From the NCBI GenBank assembly GCA_964485695.1, contig CAZAKZ010000246.1:1-6054 (forward strand): a stretch of 6,054 bases of DNA. Reading direction: 5' to 3'. Shown here one piece after another: positions 1-4,835 of the stretch. Origin of the DNA: CAZAKZ01 sp964485695. GTDB lineage: Bacteria; Planctomycetota; JAFGQW01. Every line of letters starts with the position of its first letter. Within the stretch, counting starts at the first letter, position 1. The notes under the pieces were generated by a model. That model saw only the letters and a program-made list of their open reading frames with translations, did not search any database and had not been told where the DNA came from. The position numbers were made by a program, and so were the translations under genes.

Positions 1-24
1 GCGGATCATGCCTCAAGAGATGTC

Positions 25-40
25 TGCGTGAGTGCACGCA
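25..40. repeat. Small perfect inverted repeat downstream of the aro operon
   Basis: The arms TGCGTG (25-30) and CACGCA (35-40) are perfectly complementary and enclose the 4-base loop AGTG. In the plus direction TTTT follows (41-44); in the minus direction there is no T-run. The repeat begins 17 nt past the stop of the trifunctional aro gene. It could be a weak stem-loop ending or stabilising the aro transcript, or part of a neighbour's control region. The absence of a U-tract on the aro strand argues against a classical intrinsic terminator for that operon. The structure is visible; its function is a guess. Confidence 0.35.
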
Positions 41-57
41 TTTTGGTTACGCTCGCA

Positions 58-1827
58 TCATACCCGTTTCAGCCTCGATTCCCACCAGGTCCGCTGGCCC
101 TCTGCCTGGCGCCGGAACATGTCGAGACCCGACACGTACCGGGCTCCGGTCCGGAGGGCAATGGTCCGGCCCGGCGCGCTGTCGCGGTAGTCGAGGTCCA
201 GTACCGTCTCGGGTCGCCAGTCTGCCGGGGGGTCGGCGCCGGGGCGTCCCGTGGCCCAGACCACGCTGCGCGGCCGGGTGAGGTCGGGGCCGCGGTTCCG
301 TTGCCCGGTCCGGGCCGAAAAGAACGTCGCATCCGGAAAGAGCTCCCCGAGCATGGCCAGGGTGCCTCCGCCTCCCCAGACAGCAATGGGAGGGGGCGGT
401 GCCTCGGTCTCGAGAGCGCCCTCGAGGCCTTCCCGATCGGTATTGTGGCCGTGCCAGGCGTTCGTGGATCCGTCGAGGTAGAGGGTGTTCACCGACGCCA
501 GTCTGTCCGCCTCGGACGTGACCGCTGTACAAGCGCTACGTGCCAGGGTCTTCAGCGGCGCGGTGACGGCCGCAGCCTTGAGGCCCAGGTCCCGCAGCAC
601 CTCGAGGGCGCCGGTCTCCACGTCGGCCTCGGTGACTCGGATGGCCACCACGGGCAGGCCCCGGGCCGCGAAGAAGGGACGCTGCTCGGCAGGGGTGCGG
701 CTGTGCACCACGGGATCTCCCAGTACCGCGGCGAACGGGCCCTTGCCGGAGCAAAACCGGAGCCGGTCCATGAGGGTGGGCTGATCCGGCGCGGATCCGC
801 CGCCTTCGCGCAGGAACGTGATGGGGGTGCGGTGCCAGGTGAGAAGTCGGTACCAGGCCCACCGTCCGTCGTCGGAGCGGGGCAGAAAGGAGCGGCTTCC
901 GGGATCCGCGGCCGCCCACCAGTGGCCCTCGAGAAGATCCCGGAAGGTGTGGACTTCCACGGCGAGCTTCAGGTGGCTGCGAGCGTTCTCGAGGTGTTCG
1001 ATGGCATCAGAAAGGGGGGCGTCCGCCCGGCGGTAATGCAAGGACACGACGTGCGGAGCCTCGTACGGACAGGGGCCGAGCTCGAGGGCCCAGTCCGTGC
1101 GCATCCCCATCGGCCACGCATCGGGCCGGGGGGTGCCGGGCTTGCGAAAGCTGTAGAGCAGGTCTTCCGGCGGCACGGTATCGAGAACAGTGCGGATGGC
1201 CTCCGGGGTCAAGATGTCGTCGCGCACCTCGAAGGCGGAGAGTCCCCAGGTGCGGCGCCTCTGGAACCAGGCCTTCCACTGCTCCGGCGAGGAGAGGTTC
1301 TCCGGGAGAATCGTGAGCAGGCCTCCAAGTTCGGAGATGCGATCCCTGAAGTAATCCGCTTCTGGTTCGTCGGCTTCCTCGAAACCCTCGCCCAGGGTGA
1401 GCACCTCGTCGGCCCAGGTGCGATACCGTGTCTCGCGGTCCTGGAACCGGGCCAGATATTCCTCCAGGGGATCGAGGTCCTTGTCCAGGCGGGGGCGGTC
1501 CAGAAAGATGCGTCCGAACGGGTCCGTGTCCCGGCGAACCCAGAGGCAATGCACGTCCTCGGGCAGGGGCCCGGTGAAGCCGGCGCCCACGGCGAGGAAG
1601 GCATCTTGGCCCCGGTGGCGGTGCAGGAACCGCTCGAGTGTCCTCCGTTCCAGGGAGCGAAACGCGGCCTCGCCGCGCGTCCGGAAGACCTCGAAAATCG
1701 TCTCGCCTTCCTCGGCCTCGATGAGCCGGTCCAGGTCGGCGGTCTTTGCGGCCGGGAGGTGGTTCTGGATGCGGCCCAGAAGGGCGGTCTTCCCCGTGCC
1801 CCGGTGTCCGACCACGACCGTGATCAA
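58..1827 (-). CDS. Trifunctional shikimate kinase / type I 3-dehydroquinate dehydratase / shikimate dehydrogenase
   Basis: A 589-residue cytosolic fusion predicted to carry out three shikimate-pathway steps: dehydroquinate dehydration, dehydroshikimate reduction with NADPH, and shikimate phosphorylation with ATP. Residues 1-165 are shikimate kinase: Walker A GHRGTGKT (7-14), substrate Asp31/Asp33, GE..FR..E (52-60), lid RPRL (111-114) and R131..RY. Residues ~166-360 resemble type I (AroD) dehydroquinase: E200/R202, R228, His264, Schiff-base Lys287, Arg327, and APDQ (346-349, usually APGQ) with Ser345. Residues ~361-589 are AroE-like: GDPVVHSRTP (370-379), K426, VNT (446-448), HNTD (461-464), a glycine-rich Rossmann turn GGGG (485-488) and GLDMF..Q (567-574). 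The AroE part is about 40 residues shorter than E. coli AroE. The start is TTG: it has GGAGA 6 nt upstream, the residues before the Walker A motif fit a kinase N terminus, and it overlaps the aroA stop as TTGA. Oddities: the kinase GGG loop reads GAG (81-83), and the EGG of AroD is missing after R228. Domain identities are firm; activity of the middle domain is inferred. Confidence 0.88.
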   Translation of the reverse strand: MITVVVGHRGTGKTALLGRIQNHLPAAKTADLDRLIEAEEGETIFEVFRTRGEAAFRSLERRTLERFLHRHRGQDAFLAVGAGFTGPLPEDVHCLWVRRDTDPFGRIFLDRPRLDKDLDPLEEYLARFQDRETRYRTWADEVLTLGEGFEEADEPEADYFRDRISELGGLLTILPENLSSPEQWKAWFQRRRTWGLSAFEVRDDILTPEAIRTVLDTVPPEDLLYSFRKPGTPRPDAWPMGMRTDWALELGPCPYEAPHVVSLHYRRADAPLSDAIEHLENARSHLKLAVEVHTFRDLLEGHWWAAADPGSRSFLPRSDDGRWAWYRLLTWHRTPITFLREGGGSAPDQPTLMDRLRFCSGKGPFAAVLGDPVVHSRTPAEQRPFFAARGLPVVAIRVTEADVETGALEVLRDLGLKAAAVTAPLKTLARSACTAVTSEADRLASVNTLYLDGSTNAWHGHNTDREGLEGALETEAPPPPIAVWGGGGTLAMLGELFPDATFFSARTGQRNRGPDLTRPRSVVWATGRPGADPPADWRPETVLDLDYRDSAPGRTIALRTGARYVSGLDMFRRQAEGQRTWWESRLKRV

Positions 1828-1838
1828 GGCGTCTCTCC
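1824..1838 (-). promoter_or_regulatory. Shine-Dalgarno site and TTGA stop/start overlap for the trifunctional aro gene
   Basis: GGAGA lies at 1838-1834 and is separated by 6 nt from TTG at 1827-1825. The aroA stop TGA occupies 1826-1824, so stop and start share bases as TTGA. The codons upstream in this frame overlap aroA and do not resemble a kinase. The TTG is therefore the best start, and the overlap suggests translational coupling to aroA. Confidence 0.75.
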
Positions 1839-3023
1839 GATGCTCGACCAGAATCCGGGGAAGCTCTTTTTCACCACCCCGGGGTCCGTGATCCGGATGG
1901 GGAATCCGGCTTTTCTGGCCACGCCCGCGGCCATGGCCAGGCGGTGGTCCTGGTCCGGATCGAATGTCACGGGAGAACCCTTCACCTTGAAGCCTTCGCC
2001 CTCGATGAGGAGGCCTCCCTCCAGGTGTTGGAACGTCCGGCCCATGGCCTGGAGCAGCTCCGCGGTCTTCAAGATGCGGTCCGATTCCTTGTGGCCGAGG
2101 TGCGGGGCGCCGTGGAGGCGCGATTGTCCCTCGGCCAGGGCCGCGAGCACGGCCAGGACCGGGAACAGATCCGGGCTGTCCCGGAGGTTCCAATCCACCG
2201 GCCGCAGGCGTTCGGTTCGCTCCACGGTGAGCACCGAATCGGTCAGGTCCACGGCCACGCCCATGGCCTGGAGAATGTCCACGAACACCCGGTCCGGCTG
2301 CAGGCTCTCCCCGGGAAAATGGAAGAACTCCGCTCGACCCGCCACGGCGGCCGCGGCCGCCAGGGAGAACGACGAGCTCAGGTCCGGCTCGGCCCGGTAG
2401 GTGCCCGGCTTCACTCCCTGGCCGGCCGCGATGCGCAGCCCGCTATCCACGACTTCCAGCTCCAGTCCCGAACGTTGCACCAGGATCCGGGTCATGTCGA
2501 GGTAGGCCTCGGACACGGCCGTGCCCGTGAACCGGAGGGTCAGGGGCGAGGGCAGATTCCAGGCGTTCAGGAGGATCCCCGAGGCGAACTGGCTGGACCG
2601 GGCCCGGTCCACGGGCACGGGCTTTGTGCACGACCACCCGCCGTCGGATTCCACCACCAGGGACGGGGCCTCCGGCCGCGAGAATTGCGCCTTGACGCCG
2701 AGGTGGTCGAGGATGTCCAGCAGGGGCTCCAGAGGTCTCGAGAAGAGCCGGGGACTTCCGGTGAGCCCGTGGCGACCGGGAAGGCGGGAGGCCCGGAAAG
2801 CCAGGAACCGGAGCACGGTTCCGCCCTCGCTGCAGTCGGCGATCTCTCCCTTCAGAAGGGCTTCCAGACCCGCCTTCATGTGGACCACGTCCCGGGCATC
2901 CGAATCGCCCTGGATCCGGTAGGCGTCGGGGTTCGTGTGGGACTGGATCACCCGCAGCCGGTTGAGCATGGACTTGGAGGCGGGCACTTCCCCGGAAAAG
3001 GAGAACTCCGTCCGGCCAGTCAT
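1824..3023 (-). CDS. aroA: 3-phosphoshikimate 1-carboxyvinyltransferase (EPSP synthase)
   Basis: A 399-residue cytosolic enzyme that transfers the enolpyruvyl group of PEP to shikimate-3-phosphate, giving EPSP. Family motifs appear in order: P-A-SKS-ML-NR (14-22, with Lys17 and Arg22), GGTVLR (67-72), SRPLEPLL (95-102), SSQFASG (143-149), PDLSSSFSLAAAA (213-225), D-S-PD (282-285, holding the likely catalytic Asp285), KESDRI (312-317), DHR-AM (359-364) and KKSFP (385-389). It is somewhat shorter than the 427-residue E. coli AroA but both lobes are complete. The start ATG follows AGGGG by 8 nt and overlaps the aroB stop as ATGA. The PEP-site segment reads EGGTVLRF where E. coli has NAGTAMRP. 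The conserved Gly, Thr and Arg remain, but the first two residues and the Pro differ. It is translationally coupled to both neighbours and is the second enzyme of an AROM-ordered aro cluster. Confidence 0.95.
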   Translation of the reverse strand: MTGRTEFSFSGEVPASKSMLNRLRVIQSHTNPDAYRIQGDSDARDVVHMKAGLEALLKGEIADCSEGGTVLRFLAFRASRLPGRHGLTGSPRLFSRPLEPLLDILDHLGVKAQFSRPEAPSLVVESDGGWSCTKPVPVDRARSSQFASGILLNAWNLPSPLTLRFTGTAVSEAYLDMTRILVQRSGLELEVVDSGLRIAAGQGVKPGTYRAEPDLSSSFSLAAAAAVAGRAEFFHFPGESLQPDRVFVDILQAMGVAVDLTDSVLTVERTERLRPVDWNLRDSPDLFPVLAVLAALAEGQSRLHGAPHLGHKESDRILKTAELLQAMGRTFQHLEGGLLIEGEGFKVKGSPVTFDPDQDHRLAMAAGVARKAGFPIRITDPGVVKKSFPGFWSSIGETP

Positions 3024-3036
3024 CGCACCCACCCCT
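3020..3036 (-). promoter_or_regulatory. Shine-Dalgarno site and ATGA stop/start overlap between aroB and aroA
   Basis: AGGGG lies at 3036-3032, 8 nt before the aroA ATG (3023-3021). The aroB stop TGA occupies 3022-3020, giving the classic ATGA overlap expected for coupled translation of adjacent pathway enzymes. Confidence 0.8.
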
Positions 3037-4054
3037 GTCTCGCTGCCTCGTCGGCCACGGCTTCGAGGAGAACCTTGCGCCGCACCGGCCGCCCCGCACC
3101 CCGGAGAAAGATGAAGGTGACGTGGGTGTTCGAGCCGCTCTTCTTGTCCCGGCCGAGCCACGAGAGAAAGCGCTTCCGCGGGATCCCGGCCAGGGTCCCG
3201 GCCAGTGGCTCTTCTCCGGTGTGGGTGGCCACCGCCTGCCGGTAGCGGGCGAGGTCGCGGGCCGGGAGGCGGACTTTTTGGCGGCTCCACTCGAGGGCGA
3301 AGTAGAGGCCCTGGGCCACGGCGCGGCCGTGGGTGAGGCCGTGGTGGGCTTCCAGGACATGGCCCAGGGTGTGGCCGAGGTTGAGGATCTGGCGGTGGCC
3401 CGTGTGTTCCTCGGGATCTTGGGCCACCACCTTCCACTTGGCGTCGATGGCCGGTGGGAGGTGCTTCCAGATGAGCTCTCCCCCTTGCCGGTGGTCGGTG
3501 AAGAGGCCTTCGGTCCAGGGCCCCCCGTCCAGAAAAGCCATCTTCACCAGCTCGCTCAGGCCCTCGCGGACCAGGGCGGCAGGAGCGGTGTCCAGGAGGT
3601 GTTTCACCAGGTAGACCCGATCGGCGCAGTAGAAGGTGCCGACCTGGTTCTTGGCTCCGTCCAGGTTGAGACCGGTCTTGCCGCCGTGGGCGGAATCCAC
3701 GGCGGCGAGCCAGGTGCTCGGCACGTGTACCAGGGTAACGCCGCGCTTCAGGATGCTGGCGATAAAACCGCCGACGTCGCCCACGGTACCGCCGCCGGCG
3801 CATACAACCTGGGTTTCCCGGCGGGAAAAGCCGCGGGTCAGGCGGGCCACACTGGCGATGAGGTCCGGAAAATCGTCGAGGGATTTCAGGCCCTCTCCGG
3901 CCCGGACAGAGAGTCGGGCCGGAAAACGGCCGGCCCAGGTGGAGAACCCGGGCACGCGCCTCAGGAGGCGGCGGTCGTGGAAGAGGACCGCTCCGGGACC
4001 GAAGGCTCCGGGATCGGGGAGGGCCCGGGTCCGGATCAATTTAGATCGAATCAT
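3020..4054 (-). CDS. aroB: 3-dehydroquinate synthase
   Basis: A 344-residue NAD- and metal-dependent enzyme converting DAHP to 3-dehydroquinate, the first reaction encoded in this cluster. Visible hallmarks are GGGTVGDVGGF (87-97, NAD binding), HVPSTWLAAVDSAHGGKTGLN starting at 110, NQVGTFY (136-142), REGLSELVK (163-171), RQILNLGHTLGH (221-232) and THGRAVAQG (241-249). By analogy with characterised DHQ synthases, the metal ligands should be Glu168, His228 and His242. The length is slightly short of the usual ~360 because the N terminus is compact. The sequence departs from consensus in places: STWL for TTLL and SAHGGK for SSVGGK. The ATG at 4054 is preceded by AGGA only 3 nt away. An in-frame TAA 15 nt upstream excludes a much longer protein. 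The gene begins 32 nt after the selenoprotein-type gene, with no evident terminator between them, so it is probably cotranscribed. Confidence 0.94.
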   Translation of the reverse strand: MIRSKLIRTRALPDPGAFGPGAVLFHDRRLLRRVPGFSTWAGRFPARLSVRAGEGLKSLDDFPDLIASVARLTRGFSRRETQVVCAGGGTVGDVGGFIASILKRGVTLVHVPSTWLAAVDSAHGGKTGLNLDGAKNQVGTFYCADRVYLVKHLLDTAPAALVREGLSELVKMAFLDGGPWTEGLFTDHRQGGELIWKHLPPAIDAKWKVVAQDPEEHTGHRQILNLGHTLGHVLEAHHGLTHGRAVAQGLYFALEWSRQKVRLPARDLARYRQAVATHTGEEPLAGTLAGIPRKRFLSWLGRDKKSGSNTHVTFIFLRGAGRPVRRKVLLEAVADEAARQGWVR

Positions 4055-4086
4055 GGGTCCTGTCGTCAGTTATCCCCGGTATTTTG

Positions 4087-4674
4087 TTACCAGTCTCCAT
4101 CCTCCCGATCCCACGGCTTCATCTCCTCCTCCGGCGGCACACCGAGGCCGCTGGCCAGCCGGGTGATGTAATTGAAGTAGGCGGTGATCTGGGTGATGTC
4201 GTGGACGTCCTCGTCCGTGAAGCCGACCTTGCGTAGTTCTTTCACGTCGTCCTGGGTCATCTTCCTGGGAGAGAGTGTCAGCTTCTCTGCATATTCCAGC
4301 GCCACCCGCGTGTGCGCCGGCAGGTCCGCCGACCGCCAGTCCTCGTCCACCTGATCGGCCACGCCCTTGTCCTGGACCTCAGCCCGGAGGTCTTGAAGGT
4401 GGGCCTGGGCTCAGTAGTGGCAGTGGTTGAGCCTGGATACCACAACGGCGATGCCCTCGCGTGCGGCCCGGTCGAGCTTCTCAGATGGGGAGTGCATGAG
4501 GGTCTGGTAGAGCCCGAGGGAATTCTTCAGAGCTTCGGGCCGTAGGCTCATGGCTCTGAGGATGTTCCAGACCCTGCCTGCCCGCTTGTGCGCGGCCACG
4601 TACAGGGAGGCGAGGAGTCCATCGGCTTCCTCGTCGTGGATCCACCGGATCCAGGGTTTCAACTTCGGGTTCAT
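4087..4674 (-). CDS. AhpD-like (CMD family) peroxidase-related selenoprotein, with in-frame TGA read as Sec88
   Basis: A predicted 195-residue protein of the AhpD/carboxymuconolactone decarboxylase 'peroxidase-related' family, normally a thiol-based cytosolic peroxidase or disulfide oxidoreductase. The reading frame is interrupted once, by TGA at 4413-4411, and continues in the same frame with unmistakable family sequence (ALEYAEKLT, DDVKELRKVGF, DITQITAYFNYITRLASGLG). The TGA sits exactly at the second cysteine of the redox motif: N-H-Cys85-H-Y-TGA88-A-Q-A-His92. Glu73, Cys85, Sec88 and His92 have the spacing of AhpD Glu118, Cys130, Cys133 and His137 of M. tuberculosis. A hairpin suited to a bacterial SECIS follows the TGA. 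The ATG at 4674 has AGGA 8 nt upstream and starts at the usual N-terminal region of the family; an upstream in-frame ATG at 4788 would add 38 residues that do not look like the family. A conventional annotation would give two fragments (4674-4411 and 4362-4087). Alternatives are a nonsense pseudogene or a sequencing error, but the exact Cys position and the hairpin favour Sec. Its substrate is unknown. Confidence 0.85.
4365..4399 (-). promoter_or_regulatory. Putative bacterial SECIS element
   Basis: On the coding strand, GACCTC (4392-4387), loop CGGGCT (4386-4381) and GAGGTC (4380-4375) form a perfect 6-bp stem. CCTT (4399-4396) and AAGG (4368-4365) can form a lower helix across an internal loop. 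The apical loop begins 24 nt after the TGA, inside the 16-37 nt range of the bacterial SECIS model. The second loop base is G, meeting the rule of a G among the first two; the loop CGGGCU resembles the AGGUCU loop of E. coli fdhF. It would recruit SelB with Sec-tRNA. The pairing was found by eye; folding energy was not computed. Confidence 0.75.
4411..4413 (-). other. In-frame TGA predicted to encode selenocysteine (residue 88)
   Basis: This TGA is in frame with homologous coding sequence on both sides and replaces the second Cys of the AhpD CxxC motif, making CHYU. It is the only internal stop in the gene. Cys-to-Sec replacement at a redox-active position is the typical signature of bacterial selenoproteins. 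Confidence 0.82.
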
Positions 4675-4694
4675 GTCAGATGTCCTGTAGAAGA

Positions 4695-4730
4695 GGTATC
4701 GAATGCCTCGTGTTCCACCGGCATGATACC
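4695..4730. promoter_or_regulatory. Imperfect inverted repeat in the divergent intergenic region (possible operator or 5'-UTR hairpin)
   Basis: GGTATC (4695-4700) pairs with GATACC (4725-4730), and ATGCC (4703-4707) pairs with GGCAT (4720-4724). The GA at 4701-4702 is bulged and the loop has 12 bases. No T-run follows on either strand, so it is not a terminator. It ends 20 nt before the ATG of the AhpD-like gene and lies in the 161-nt region shared with the divergent FIST gene. A TATCAT hexamer on the minus strand (4728-4723) falls inside it, but no good -35 is seen 17 nt upstream. It could be a protein-binding site or a structured leader; neither is shown. Confidence 0.45.
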
Positions 4731-4767
4731 AGGAACCCGCTCTTGTATGGGATTCAGTCTTCCGAAT

Positions 4768-4796
4768 TTGCTGTCTCACCCCATCCATCCTATATT
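4768..4796 (+). promoter_or_regulatory. Candidate sigma70 promoter for the FIST gene
   Basis: A TTGCTG -35 element (4768-4773) is separated by 17 bases from TATATT (4791-4796), which matches the TATAAT -10 consensus at 5 of 6 positions. Transcription would start near 4803, giving a leader of about 33 nt that includes the AGGAAGGGA ribosome site at 4817-4825. The -35 matches only TTG of TTGACA, so strength is uncertain. Local AT content is higher than in the flanking genes. Confidence 0.5.
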
Positions 4797-4835
4797 TCTG
4801 GCGTCTTGTTCGTGAAAGGAAGGGAATTCCAAGGA

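Noticed and set aside
1..9. Possible start of a downstream minus-strand gene at ATG 9-7
   Set aside because: Only three codons lie in the window and GAGG is just 1 nt from the ATG. It cannot be supported as a gene.
1828..2193. Extension of the trifunctional protein by 122 N-terminal residues from an ATG at 2193
   Set aside because: The stretch lies inside aroA out of frame and does not resemble a kinase N terminus. TTG 1827 gives the normal distance to Walker A.
28..2400. A 790-codon open frame on the plus strand
   Set aside because: It is antisense to aroA and the trifunctional aro gene. Its translation is low-complexity (rich in Gly, Arg, Ala and Pro) with no recognisable motif. Long antisense frames are expected from high GC at third codon positions.
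3024..3803. Extension of the aroA frame upstream by 260 codons, as if a longer fused protein
   Set aside because: This part overlaps aroB in another frame and its translation is Arg/Pro/Gly-rich with no domain. The ATG at 3023 with AGGGG and the ATGA overlap is clearly the start.
4087..4362. A separate 91-residue gene starting at ATG 4362
   Set aside because: It is the in-frame C-terminal part of the AhpD-like gene. The 16 codons between the TGA and this ATG also match the family (the motif His is in them), so a separate start would lose conserved sequence.
4411..4674. Nonsense-mutated pseudogene
   Set aside because: There is a single TGA, exactly at the catalytic Cys, with no frameshift, full family conservation after it and a SECIS-like hairpin. 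Random decay would not favour this codon.
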